Shown in pieces: positions 1-8,022 of a stretch of 64,000 bases of DNA (position 1 is the stretch's first letter; each line of letters begins with the position of its first letter). The stretch is from Geomonas anaerohicana (GTDB lineage: Bacteria; Desulfobacterota; Desulfuromonadia; Geobacterales; Geobacteraceae). Under the pieces are notes generated by a model. The model saw only the letters and a program-made list of their open reading frames with translations, had not been told where the DNA came from and did no database searches. The stretch spans positions 1-64,000 of the forward strand of contig NZ_JAEMHL010000001.1 in NCBI RefSeq assembly GCF_016458305.1, written 5' to 3'. Position numbers and translations under genes: made by a program.

Positions 1-18
1 GGGGGAAGCCGGATCGAG

Positions 19-150
19 CCGCTACGCTCCCCCTCCCTGTCCCTCCCCCTCCGGGGGCGGGAACGCTTCGGCAACTTTCTCAGAAGGGACGGTGTTCCGC
101 TAATCCCTCTCCCTCCGGGAGAGGGTGCCCGAAGGGTGGGTGAGGAAGGT
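19..150. repeat. GC-rich palindromic intergenic repeats
   Basis: Two short inverted-repeat units of C-runs and G-runs: CCCTCCCCCTCC/GGGGGCGGG near 35-60 and CCCTCTCCCTCC/GGGAGAGGG near 105-126. The same style of element recurs in about a dozen intergenic gaps of this window. It looks like a dispersed species-typical repeat and contains no gene. Confidence 0.6.
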
Positions 151-179
151 GCCAACGCAGCGGGATCATTGCCTAATGC

Positions 180-214
180 AGCGCCCTGCGCTTGGCAACG
201 CAGGGCGCTTCTTT
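180..214 (-). terminator. hairpin downstream of flavocytochrome gene
   Basis: A perfect 11-bp stem (AGCGCCCTGCG pairing with CGCAGGGCGCT, 8-nt loop) lies 20 bp past the stop of the flavocytochrome gene. On the minus strand it is not followed by a clear T-run, whereas the plus strand shows TTCTTTC after it. It may end the porin-flavocytochrome transcript or one arriving from the left. Confidence 0.5.
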
Positions 215-229
215 CGTTACGGATATTTC

Positions 230-2026
230 CTACTTCTCTTTCTTGATGAAACTCGCCGCGTTGCTGCCGGCGATCCTGCCGAAGACCACGGTGTCGGTGA
301 TGGCGTTGCCACCCAGGCGGTTCCAGCCGTGCACGCCGCCGGTCACCTCGCCCGCCGCGTAGAAGCCGGTGATCGGGTTGCCGTCCTTGGCGATGACCTG
401 CGCCTCGGTGTTGATCTTCACGCCGCCCATGGTGTGGTGGCGCCCCGGTTTGACCCAGATGGCGTAGTACTTCGGCCCGTCCACCGGACGCGGGATATCC
501 TGACGCTGGAATTCCGGATCCTTTTTGGCCTCGAAGGCCTTGTTGTAGGCAGCAACCGTGGCGGTAAGCGCATCGGCCGGCACGCCCATCTTGGCCGCGA
601 GGGCGGCGACGCTGTCCGCCTGCTGCACCAGGCCGAGCGCGATATAGCCGTCGATCTGGACGTTGCTTTTGCGGGTGCTCTCACCCAGCACCAGGAAGGC
701 CGACTTCTCAGGCTGCGCCAGGATGGCGGCGGAGGCCTTGTCGCGGGTGGTCAGCTCGTTGACGAAGCGCTTGCCGGCATGATTGACCAGGATGGCGCCG
801 CTGCCGCGCACCGTTTCCGACACGAGCACCTTGGTGTCGCCCCCCATGGTCGGGTGGATCTGGATCTGTTCCATGTCGATGAGCTTGGCGCCTGCTTTTT
901 CCGCGAGGAACATCCCTTCGCCGGTCGCGCCGGGCTGGTTGGAAGAGGCGGTTTCCCTGAACTGCGGCTTATAGGAGCCGACCAGTTCGTTGTTGGCGGC
1001 GAAGCCGCCCGCGGTGTCAATCACGGCCTTGGCGTTGATGGTATACACGCCGCTGTGCTTGCCCTTCACCTGGACGCCGGTGACGCGCCCCTTGCCGTCG
1101 GAGAGGATCTGCACCACCTCCGAGTTCACCCGGACGTCGATGTTGCGCTTGGCCGCATTCTCCCGGTACACCTTGATCAGGTGCGGTCCAACCGCGGCCC
1201 CGCCCACCGGACGGTGGGTACGGTCCACGGCGACGCCCCCCGAACGCACCAGGTCGGTCATGTCGGCACCAAGGGAGACCAGGAAGTCCACCGCATCGGC
1301 TGATTTGTAGGCGAGGACCTTGACCAGCTCGGGATCGTTCTTGTCACGCCCCCCCTTCATGGTTTCCTTCACCATCTCGGCCGGGTCGTCGTGCATCCCG
1401 AGCCGCTCCTGGTAACGGGTCCTGGCGGCGTTGATGCCACCGGCCGCCAGCATGCTGTTGCCGCCGGTGATGGGCATCTTCTCCAGGAGGATCACCTTCG
1501 CCCCGGCGTCGTGGGCGGTGATGGAGGCTACGTAGCCCGAGCCGCCGGCGCCGATGACGACCACGTCGGTGGACTCGACCCGGTTCGATTTCAGATCCTT
1601 CTTCCCGGGCGCCGATTCCTGCACCCACTTCTTGTCGGTCGATTCCTTCTCGGTCCCCATGGCGGGGATCTTCATCGCGAAGCTGTGACAGTAGTTGCAG
1701 TACGCCTTCGAGGCGACGTGCCCTTTGTGGCAGGCGGTACAGTTGGTGTCGCCCAGGTGCGAGTTGTGCGGGTTGATATGCTCCTTGGTCTTCGCCGCGA
1801 GGTCGGCGAAGCCGCCGTGACATCCCTTGCAGTTCTTGTTCAGCGCAGTCTCGCTGTCATCGACGGTAAGCGATTTGCCGTGGCAGTCGGCACAGGTAAC
1901 CTGGTTTTTCTTGTGCACCCCGGAGAGGAAGGAGCTCTTGGATGAGTCCTCCCCCCAGGCCGCGGATGCCGCGATGAGCAGGGCTGCCGAGAGCAGCAGT
2001 GCCGGTACGATTGTTTTCCGTGTCAT
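230..2026 (-). CDS. periplasmic tetraheme flavocytochrome c, fumarate-reductase type
   Basis: The 598-residue precursor has a Sec signal peptide (about residues 1-25), four CxxCH heme sites (45-49, 66-70, 96-100, 110-114) and an FAD domain starting with a GAGGSG dinucleotide-binding motif near 158. Residues expected for fumarate reduction are present: the IHPT motif, TTRDKAS with the catalytic arginine, GRHHTMGG, and NRLGGNA near the C-terminus. This matches soluble Shewanella-type FccA/Ifc3 enzymes, which take electrons from quinol-linked cytochromes and reduce fumarate in the periplasm. Related members reduce urocanate or other enoates, so the substrate is inferred. The start is supported by AGGAGAG eight bases upstream. 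It lies 43 bp after the porin gene, probably in one operon. Confidence 0.88.
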   Translation of the reverse strand: MTRKTIVPALLLSAALLIAASAAWGEDSSKSSFLSGVHKKNQVTCADCHGKSLTVDDSETALNKNCKGCHGGFADLAAKTKEHINPHNSHLGDTNCTACHKGHVASKAYCNYCHSFAMKIPAMGTEKESTDKKWVQESAPGKKDLKSNRVESTDVVVIGAGGSGYVASITAHDAGAKVILLEKMPITGGNSMLAAGGINAARTRYQERLGMHDDPAEMVKETMKGGRDKNDPELVKVLAYKSADAVDFLVSLGADMTDLVRSGGVAVDRTHRPVGGAAVGPHLIKVYRENAAKRNIDVRVNSEVVQILSDGKGRVTGVQVKGKHSGVYTINAKAVIDTAGGFAANNELVGSYKPQFRETASSNQPGATGEGMFLAEKAGAKLIDMEQIQIHPTMGGDTKVLVSETVRGSGAILVNHAGKRFVNELTTRDKASAAILAQPEKSAFLVLGESTRKSNVQIDGYIALGLVQQADSVAALAAKMGVPADALTATVAAYNKAFEAKKDPEFQRQDIPRPVDGPKYYAIWVKPGRHHTMGGVKINTEAQVIAKDGNPITGFYAAGEVTGGVHGWNRLGGNAITDTVVFGRIAGSNAASFIKKEK

Positions 2027-2069
2027 TTTTCTCTCCTGTGATTACGTCGTAGCTGTCCTGACCGAGCCC

Positions 2070-3350
2070 TTAGAAGAGCAGCTGCACCTGGGCGCGCGCC
2101 ACGAGGTCGTCAACCTGCCCCTTGTAGATGTGGCGGTTGCCGACGTCGCCTTGGATCTTCAGGTTGTTGCCGTAGAGGAAGTAGTTGACCGCGCCCTGGA
2201 TTTCCGAGATGGAGTCGCTGGATACCTGGCGGTTGGGATCCATCCAGGCGTAGCGGAGGGCCAGTTCCAGGCGCTGCGGTATCACGAAGTAGCCGGCTTG
2301 GACGTAGCCGCCCCTGGCGATCAGCTCCTTGCCGGAGGTTTCACCCACAGCCTTGCCCCAGAAGTACTCGCCCTGCATCGACGCGCCCAGCCACTTGCAG
2401 GCGAAGTCCGCTTCCCAGGAGTCGACGCTGATATCCTCGGCAGCCTTGGTGCCGAAGTATTTCCCCTTCACCGCCGTGCCCAGCCAGCCGTTGGCGTCGG
2501 TTACGAAGTTGGAGTTGTTGTTGTCGATGGCGGAAGTCGCCGTGGCGCCGGTCCCAGCGACCGTCTTTTTCACGGTGTTCAGGTAGTAACTGCTCCCGAG
2601 GGAGACCAGGGGCTTCTGGGAGTATTCCAGGTCCCCCTCGCCGTATTTCATGTCGCCGAGCGGGTTGTAGGTCAGCCTGAAGTTGTAAGCGTTGTCGCTG
2701 GTTTTGTTCTTGGTGTTCTGCCCGGCGCCGCCGAAGACGCCGGCATCGTATTTGACGATCCCGGTCCAGAGGTCGCCGTGCAGGTTGATGCCGGTATCGT
2801 ACCCCTGCATGAAGGCATTCCTGACGAAGGAGCCGTCCACGAACTGCTGAGCGGTGTTGGAGGTGATCCACTGCCTGGAGTACTGGATCTTCTCCTGCCC
2901 GAGCATGACCTGCAGTTCGTCGGCGACGCGGTACTTCATGTTCACCTCTTCCATCGCCTTGGAGTTCTCCTTGACCACGTTGGACCAGTTGTAGGTCGCC
3001 TTGTAGGTGAGGTCCTTGGTGAAGGCGTAGCCGCTCAGCAGGGTCTTGACGCGACGCAGGTTGAACTGGCTCACGTCCTGCTTGTTAGCCACATCGTAGT
3101 TGTCCAGCTCGTACTGGGCCTGGATCTGCCCGCCCAGCTGCAGCTGGAACTTCTGGTCCGGCGAGGTGAGGACGAACCCCTTACCCAGCTTGTAATCGTA
3201 AGGTTTGGCCTTGGCGGCTTCCTTGTACTCCGCCTCGGTGATGACACCTTTCTCCTTCAGGATATCCTCCAGGCTCTTCGCCTGGGCATCGTGCCCTACA
3301 GCCAGTGCCGCCAGAAAACCTGCCATCGCCATTGCCGCTTTCTGATTCAT
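2070..3350 (-). CDS. outer membrane porin, phosphate-selective OprO/OprP-like
   Basis: A 426-residue protein with a signal peptide ending near AQA, then a short helical SLEDILKEKGVITEAEY segment. That segment is typical of Geobacter porins of the OprO/P superfamily. Alternating aromatic/polar strands follow, and the C-terminal LLF ends in the phenylalanine usual for OMP assembly. I chose ATG 3350 because AAGGAGAGG lies just upstream; a start 18 codons earlier would overlap the promoter. It is first in a unit with the flavocytochrome gene. I infer that it admits the anionic substrate (for example a dicarboxylate) of that enzyme, but porin specificity cannot be read from sequence. Confidence 0.82.
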   Translation of the reverse strand: MNQKAAMAMAGFLAALAVGHDAQAKSLEDILKEKGVITEAEYKEAAKAKPYDYKLGKGFVLTSPDQKFQLQLGGQIQAQYELDNYDVANKQDVSQFNLRRVKTLLSGYAFTKDLTYKATYNWSNVVKENSKAMEEVNMKYRVADELQVMLGQEKIQYSRQWITSNTAQQFVDGSFVRNAFMQGYDTGINLHGDLWTGIVKYDAGVFGGAGQNTKNKTSDNAYNFRLTYNPLGDMKYGEGDLEYSQKPLVSLGSSYYLNTVKKTVAGTGATATSAIDNNNSNFVTDANGWLGTAVKGKYFGTKAAEDISVDSWEADFACKWLGASMQGEYFWGKAVGETSGKELIARGGYVQAGYFVIPQRLELALRYAWMDPNRQVSSDSISEIQGAVNYFLYGNNLKIQGDVGNRHIYKGQVDDLVARAQVQLLF

Positions 3351-3407
3351 GATCCTCTCCTTCGGTTGTTGGGGCGAGGGCCCCGTGATTGCTTTTGAAC
3401 TCATTAG

Positions 3408-3423
3408 AGCAGGATCGATACCA
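3408..3423 (-). promoter_or_regulatory. sigma-54 (-24/-12) promoter for porin-flavocytochrome operon
   Basis: Read on the minus strand, TGGTATC-GATC-CTGCT has GG and GC exactly 10 bp apart (GG at 3421-3422, GC at 3409-3410). It matches the RpoN consensus TGGCACG-N4-TTGCW well. It lies about 58 bp before the porin ATG, and the divergently placed genes encode a sigma-54 activator. Confidence 0.75.
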
Positions 3424-3487
3424 ACGGCGAAATTAAGGATAAGTAGCCGGTATTGCGGATGTATTTAAAATGGGGAGGGGGGCAACG

Positions 3488-3506
3488 GCTATAGACTCAG
3501 GCTATG
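3488..3506 (-). promoter_or_regulatory. upstream activator site (operator copy 1)
   Basis: CATAGCCTGAGTCTATAGC on the minus strand. It shares the core AGTCTATAGC with two further copies at 3559-3594 and lies 65-85 bp upstream of the -24 element, a usual place for an NtrC-family enhancer. I infer that it binds the regulator encoded at 3600-5003. Confidence 0.6.
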
Positions 3507-3558
3507 GGACTTCCGGGAGCAGGAGGAGGATGCGCGTGATTACGCGGAGTTACAACGC

Positions 3559-3594
3559 TATTGCCGAAGTCTATAGCTATAGACTCCGGCAATA
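3559..3594. promoter_or_regulatory. inverted pair of activator sites (operator copies 2 and 3)
   Basis: TATTGCCGAAGTCTATAGC (plus, 3559-3577) faces TATTGCCGGAGTCTATAGC (minus, 3576-3594). Together they form a 34-bp near-perfect palindrome with a single mismatched pair. The position, just past the stop of the regulator gene, would also let it act as that gene's terminator. The third matching copy at 3488-3506 makes an operator role more likely. Confidence 0.6.
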
Positions 3595-3599
3595 GGGGT

Positions 3600-5003
3600 T
3601 CAGCCGCGGGCCAGTTTCAGGCGTTTCCAGAGGGAGGGTTGGGATATCCCGAGCAGCCGTGCCGCCAGGGTCTGGTTGCCGCCGGCGCGGTTCATCGCCT
3701 CATCGAGGAGATAATTGGCGGCGTTAGCGAAGGTGGGCAGGGGCTCGAAGCCTGCAAAGGGGTTCTGGTCCGGCGCCCGCTCCGTAACTCCTCCGCCGGC
3801 GCTGATCGCCTTGGCGAAGGAATCCATGGACAGCATGCGCTCCTTGTGGGTGCTCACCGCGTCGAAGACCATGGCCTTCAACTCGCGGACGTTGCCCGGG
3901 AAGCTGTAGGTGGACAGGAGCTGCACCAGCCCGGGGGGCGGCGTCGGCTTCTTTTTCCCCAGCGTGGCGGCAGCCTCCTCCAGGAACAGGTCAAGCAGGT
4001 ACGGCAGGTCCCCCTTGCGGCTCCGCAGCGGCGGCACCTCCACGTGGTGGGTGCGCAGCCGGTAGAACAGGTCGCGCCTGAAACTCCCCTCGGCCACTTT
4101 TGCCTCCAGGTTCTGGTGGGTCGCCACCACGACGCGCGCCTTCAGCCTCTTGGGCTGGTCGCTACCCAGCGGGAAATACTCCCCTTCCTGGAGCAGACGC
4201 AATAGTTTCACCTGGGAGGCGATGCTCAAGTCCCCGATCTCGTCCAGAAACAGCGTGCCGTTGGCCGCCGCCTCGATCATGCCGCGGCGCACCCCTTCGG
4301 CCCCGGTGAAGGCGCCGCGCAGGTGGCCGAAAAGGGTGTCGGAGAAGACGGTGTCATCGAGCCCGGCGACGTTCACCGCCACCAGTTCGCCCCGGCAGCG
4401 GCTCAACCGGTGCGTGGCCTGGGCCAGGAGTTCCTTGCCGGACCCGCTCTCGCCGGTGATCAACAGCGGCAGCGGGCTGACGGCCACCGCCTCGATGTAG
4501 GCGAAGAGCGCCTGCATGGCCCGGTCCGCCGTGCAGATGGCGGAGAACGCCTCCGGGTGTTGCAATTCGCAGGAAACGAAGCGACGGGACATCTCCTTGT
4601 TGTCGCGTTGCAGTTCCAGGTGCTTGATGGCACGCAGGACGCCGCAGACGATGCGCTCCTCGTCATCGGTTTTGACGTAGTAGTCGTAGGCACCGAGCTT
4701 CATGCAGTTGACCACCTTGCCCACCTGGTTCAGGCCGCTCACGACGATCACCGCCACGCCGGGAAAACGTTCCGCGATCTGGACCAGGAGTTCCTCTCCC
4801 GAGACGTGCGGCATGGTCAGATCGAGCAGCACCAGGCCGATCTCGCCCGCGGCGAGGATATCCAGGACCTTGCGGCTGTCGCTGCAGAGTTCCACGTTGG
4901 TGATGCCGGAACTGCTCTCCAGCGCCAGCGACAGCGAGCGCAGCCACGCCGGTTCGTCGTCGACAAGCAGCACCTTGAAGCTTGGGTACAGCTCACTGTC
5001 CAT
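3600..5003 (-). CDS. sigma-54-dependent response regulator, NtrC/DctD type
   Basis: A 467-residue protein with a receiver domain (about 8-125, phosphoacceptor in LLDLTMP), an AAA+ domain with Walker A GESGSGKE, the sigma-54 contact loop GAFTGA and Walker B TLFLDEIGD, and a C-terminal Fis-type helix-turn-helix (NQTLAARLLGISQPSLWKRL). All elements for phosphorylation-dependent activation of RpoN promoters are intact. ATG 5003 follows GGAGGGGAGC and overlaps the kinase stop by 11 bp, so the pair is translationally coupled. The sigma-54 promoter and repeated operator motif directly downstream point to the porin-flavocytochrome operon as its target. Confidence 0.9.
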   Translation of the reverse strand: MDSELYPSFKVLLVDDEPAWLRSLSLALESSSGITNVELCSDSRKVLDILAAGEIGLVLLDLTMPHVSGEELLVQIAERFPGVAVIVVSGLNQVGKVVNCMKLGAYDYYVKTDDEERIVCGVLRAIKHLELQRDNKEMSRRFVSCELQHPEAFSAICTADRAMQALFAYIEAVAVSPLPLLITGESGSGKELLAQATHRLSRCRGELVAVNVAGLDDTVFSDTLFGHLRGAFTGAEGVRRGMIEAAANGTLFLDEIGDLSIASQVKLLRLLQEGEYFPLGSDQPKRLKARVVVATHQNLEAKVAEGSFRRDLFYRLRTHHVEVPPLRSRKGDLPYLLDLFLEEAAATLGKKKPTPPPGLVQLLSTYSFPGNVRELKAMVFDAVSTHKERMLSMDSFAKAISAGGGVTERAPDQNPFAGFEPLPTFANAANYLLDEAMNRAGGNQTLAARLLGISQPSLWKRLKLARG

Positions 5004-6711
5004 GTTCGCTCCCCTCCACGGCAGCCGGCAGGGCGAGGGTGACCGTCGTCCCCTTGCCGAGACTGGAATCAAATCTGATTTCGCCGCCGTGGTCCTTGAT
5101 GATGTTGGCCGAGATGGAGAGTCCCAGTCCGGTCCCGCCGCTCTCGCGCTTGGTGGTGAAGAATGGGTCGGTGAGGTGCTTCAGGTGCTCAGGCGAGATC
5201 CCGCTTCCCTCGTCGTGCACGGTCAAAATGACCCGGCTGCTGCCGGCATCGTAGCTCGTCTGCAGGCTTATGGCGCGGCTGGGATCCGGCAGCGCCTGTC
5301 CCGCGTTCATGACCAGGTTCACCACCACCTGCTCCAGCCGTTGCTCGTTGCCCAAAACCCGGGGCAGCCCCTCGCCGTAAGAGGCGCTGAAATTGTTGGT
5401 CAATTTCCGCGTCGCCACGTCCACCAGGCGCACCGCCGTCTGCACCACGCCGTTGAAGTCGAGCAGGTCCTTGCGTGCCTCATCGTCCTTGCGGGCGAAG
5501 TTCTTGAGGTCCTCGACCGTCTTCTTGATGCGCTGGGCGCCGTCCTGAATCTCATCCAGGATCAGCGGCACCTCCTGCCGCACCCTCTGGTATCGGATCC
5601 CGCCCAGCGCGAACTCCCCCTCTTCCTCCTGATACCGGTCCAGGATCCGCTCGGCGTCGCGAAATATCTTCTTCAGGGTCGGCATGTTCATGAGGATGAT
5701 ACCGGTAGGGTTGTTGATCTCGTGGGCCACCCCGGATACCAGGATGCCCAAGGCTGCCATCTTGTCCGCCTGCACCAGTTGCTGCTGGTTTCTCTGCAAC
5801 TCGGCCAGGGCGTTGGAGAGCGACTCCGTGCGCTGTGCCACCTGACGGCGCAGCGAGTACGACCAGAACACCGTCGCCGCCAGGATCAGGGAGAGCGGGA
5901 TCACCACCAGTGCCGCGTACTTCGCCACCGTTACCCACGACGTGCGCTGCGGTTCCAGCACGCCGATCCACTTGTCGTAGATCTGGTTGAATTCCCCGGT
6001 CTTCTTGAGTATGGAGAGCCCTTCGTTCATCTGGGCCACCAGCTCCGCGTTCCCCTTTTTCACCGCATAGCAGTAGTAACGCTGCGGCGCCACGTTGGTC
6101 GCCACCGGCACCAGGTTGGTGAGCTTCTCCTCCCGGATGATGTACATGGCCGGCAGCAGGGCCACCACGGCGTAGTCGCACTGCCCGGCCGCCAACTGCT
6201 GCAAAGTCTCCCGGGGGCTGTCGGTCAGCACCAGGTCCGGGTCGTAGTGCCGTTCCTGCAGGTAGCTGTGCATGCCGCCGCCACGGTGCACCAGCACCTT
6301 TTTCCCCTTGAGCTCTTCCAGGCTTTTCACCGCCGGGGTTCCCTTACGTGCGAAGATGGCCTGCACGATGATGGAATGCGGCGTCGAGAAATCGTATTCC
6401 TTTGCCCTCGTTTCCGAGTAGGAGAGCCCCTCGAGGATGTCGATGTCGCCGTTATCCAGTCCTTTGAGGATCTTGCCGAAGTCGTCCAGCCGGATCTCAA
6501 CCTGCAGCCCCATGACGCGGGCGATGGCCCTGGTGAGGTCGACGATGTAGCCGGCGGGCTGCCCGTTCTTGTCGAGGAACTGGTAAGGGGGATAGTTGCT
6601 GTTGCCGCCCACGACGATGACTCTCAGGTCGCGGCCCGGTGGTGGCTCGGCATGCCCCCCGGAGACGGTCAGGGCCAGAACGAAAAGCAGCAATAGGATT
6701 CTAGTCAACAT
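4993..6711 (-). CDS. sensor histidine kinase with periplasmic SBP_bac_3 domain
   Basis: A 572-residue membrane kinase: signal/TM segment (about 1-20), one family-3 solute-binding domain (about 28-255, with the NYPPYQFLDKNG and EYDFSTPH motifs), a transmembrane helix near 265-285, a short coiled coil, HisKA with phospho-His in VAHEINNP, and HATPase with DEGSGI and GGTGLGLS boxes. The binding domain should sense a small periplasmic ligand directly, such as an amino or dicarboxylic acid. ATG 6711 is preceded by AGGAG. It is the upstream partner of the sigma-54 regulator. Given the target operon, a fumarate-like ligand is plausible, but that is inference. Confidence 0.88.
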   Translation of the reverse strand: MLTRILLLLFVLALTVSGGHAEPPPGRDLRVIVVGGNSNYPPYQFLDKNGQPAGYIVDLTRAIARVMGLQVEIRLDDFGKILKGLDNGDIDILEGLSYSETRAKEYDFSTPHSIIVQAIFARKGTPAVKSLEELKGKKVLVHRGGGMHSYLQERHYDPDLVLTDSPRETLQQLAAGQCDYAVVALLPAMYIIREEKLTNLVPVATNVAPQRYYCYAVKKGNAELVAQMNEGLSILKKTGEFNQIYDKWIGVLEPQRTSWVTVAKYAALVVIPLSLILAATVFWSYSLRRQVAQRTESLSNALAELQRNQQQLVQADKMAALGILVSGVAHEINNPTGIILMNMPTLKKIFRDAERILDRYQEEEGEFALGGIRYQRVRQEVPLILDEIQDGAQRIKKTVEDLKNFARKDDEARKDLLDFNGVVQTAVRLVDVATRKLTNNFSASYGEGLPRVLGNEQRLEQVVVNLVMNAGQALPDPSRAISLQTSYDAGSSRVILTVHDEGSGISPEHLKHLTDPFFTTKRESGGTGLGLSISANIIKDHGGEIRFDSSLGKGTTVTLALPAAVEGSEHGQ

Positions 6712-7029
6712 GGCGAGAGGCTCCTGGCGCAACGGGTTCAGATATTGCCAAAGGAAGGAGCACAAGAGAATGAGGGGAGTTCGCGGAACTTATAACACCG
6801 GCGGTAACTTCACGTCAAAGCAAAATATCTTTCCTGACCAGCGATGATCTTCCGCCAAGATGCCCATCCCCCTCTCCCACCGGGAGAGGGCAGGGGTGAG
6901 GGCGCGGACGGTCCCACGCAATCCCACACAAGTTATGCGACAAAATGCCATCTTCTCCTTGAAACATATTGACATATGTCTTTTTGAATGTTAGTTGTGC
7001 CTGTGCGCCTGGTCACAATGGAGGGTTCC
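6712..7029. other. intergenic region with one palindromic repeat
   Basis: This 318-bp gap separates the divergent kinase gene and a small plus-strand gene. It holds a GC-rich repeat (CCCCTCTCCC/GGGAGAGGG near 6868-6889) and a possible -35 TTGACA at 6969-6974 whose -10 match is poor. No further coding region or RNA was recognised. Confidence 0.5.
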
Positions 7030-7281
7030 ATGGAGTTGCTGGACAAGCTTGCTGCCGCGGCAACAAGCCAACATGAAGCCGGTCTTCCTGCCTCGCTGGT
7101 CGAGGACATTCTGGCCCTGTGCGCGGTCCCCGTTCTCGCGGAAGGGAAGGCCGATCTGCTCGAGCTGCTCCTGCAACAGGTCGAGGACTTTGACAGTTAC
7201 GCCGGCGCGGGCTGTTTCGGCGACTCCGTGAGCGCCGCCACGATAGAAGGTACTGTGAACCGTCTGCGCGGCCGCGGGTGA
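7030..7281 (+). CDS. small hypothetical protein
   Basis: An 83-residue soluble, acidic and mostly helical protein starting MELLDKLAAAA, rich in Leu and Ala, with no signal peptide or recognisable motif. ATG 7030 is favoured over upstream starts because GGAGG sits seven bases before it. I do not recognise the family. The good ribosome-binding site and Geobacter-like codon use argue that it is expressed. Confidence 0.55.
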   Translation: MELLDKLAAAATSQHEAGLPASLVEDILALCAVPVLAEGKADLLELLLQQVEDFDSYAGAGCFGDSVSAATIEGTVNRLRGRG

Positions 7282-7372
7282 CCATGCGGCCGGTAGCAGT
7301 TTGACGCCGGTCCCCCGGCTTTAGGTTCCCCCTTTACCAAGGTCCTCCGGAATCCCGGCCAACTGATTTTGG

Positions 7373-7425
7373 TCCCCCCTCCCGTCAAGGGAGGGGGGAG
7401 ATCAGCCTTTGCGAAGGCCAGGGGG
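7373..7425. repeat. palindromic intergenic repeat
   Basis: TCCCCCCTCCC-GTCAAG-GGAGGGGGGA followed by AGGGGGATTTG. It belongs to the CCCCCT/AGGGGG dispersed family also seen at 10741, 42236 and 55725. Confidence 0.55.
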
Positions 7426-7498
7426 ATTTGTAGTAGCGCGGCTGTTGCGGACAGTCCGGTCCGGCTACCGTGGATAACGATTTATTTCGAGGTGCGAC

Positions 7499-7747
7499 AT
7501 GGCGTGTGAACTCGTCGAGTGCTGCCAATTTTTCAAAGACAACATGAAGGAATTGCCCAAAGCTGCCGAGTACATTCAAAGCAAACTGTGCTTTGGCGAC
7601 TATGAAAGCTGCAACAGGTATCAGATCTTCAAAAAGGGGGGTGGCGAATATGTCCCCTTCGCCCTCAACCCCAGTGACCATGAGGCCATCAGCAAGGTCA
7701 AGCGCTGCATGTTGAGCAAAGAGGAATCCGAACCGAAAGAGCCGTAG
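7499..7747 (+). CDS. small four-cysteine-motif protein, conserved hypothetical
   Basis: An 82-residue cytoplasmic protein with cysteines arranged as C-x4-CC near the N-terminus and C-x6-C in the middle (KLCFGDYESCNRYQ). The C-x6-C-x-RY pattern resembles small proteins I recall from methanogens and deltaproteobacteria. A metal or Fe-S ligand role is plausible but unproven. GAGGTG precedes the ATG, and a strong terminator follows 22 bp after the stop, so it looks monocistronic. Confidence 0.68.
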   Translation: MACELVECCQFFKDNMKELPKAAEYIQSKLCFGDYESCNRYQIFKKGGGEYVPFALNPSDHEAISKVKRCMLSKEESEPKEP

Positions 7748-7768
7748 TCGAACCGGCCAAGTACCCCA

Positions 7769-7798
7769 TAAGCCCCCGCCCCCGCGGGGGCTTTTTTG
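7769..7798 (+). terminator. rho-independent terminator
   Basis: AAGCCCCCGC pairs with GCGGGGGCTT, followed by a T6 run. It ends the 7499-7747 gene. Confidence 0.85.
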
Positions 7799-7831
7799 TT
7801 CATCTAGAATTCCAGGCGGCCGCTGCCTTGG

Positions 7832-7878
7832 TCCCCCCTCCCCCTGCGGGAGGGGGTTAGGAGGTGGGGGAAGGTGCC
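7832..7878. repeat. palindromic intergenic repeat
   Basis: CCCCCTCCCCCTGCGGGAGGGGG followed by AGGAGGTGGGG. It belongs to the dispersed GC-rich family and lies between the terminator of the small gene and the dehydratase promoter region. Confidence 0.5.
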
Positions 7879-7958
7879 ACAAGTTGTGACCGCCCGCTGC
7901 TCGTCACCACCTATCGTAATTACCGATCACGCTGCACAGTTTTATCGAAACAATCGGT

Positions 7959-7986
7959 TTGACTTATCCCCCCCTTACATATAAAA
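7959..7986 (+). promoter_or_regulatory. possible sigma-70 promoter for dehydratase operon
   Basis: TTGACT at 7959-7964, a 16-bp spacer and ATAAAA at 7981-7986. The -35 is good and the -10 weak. It lies about 37 bp before the start codon at 8023. Confidence 0.35.
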
Positions 7987-8022
7987 ATCCTCATAATTTT
8001 ATCTTCGGTGGAGGGACCTGTT

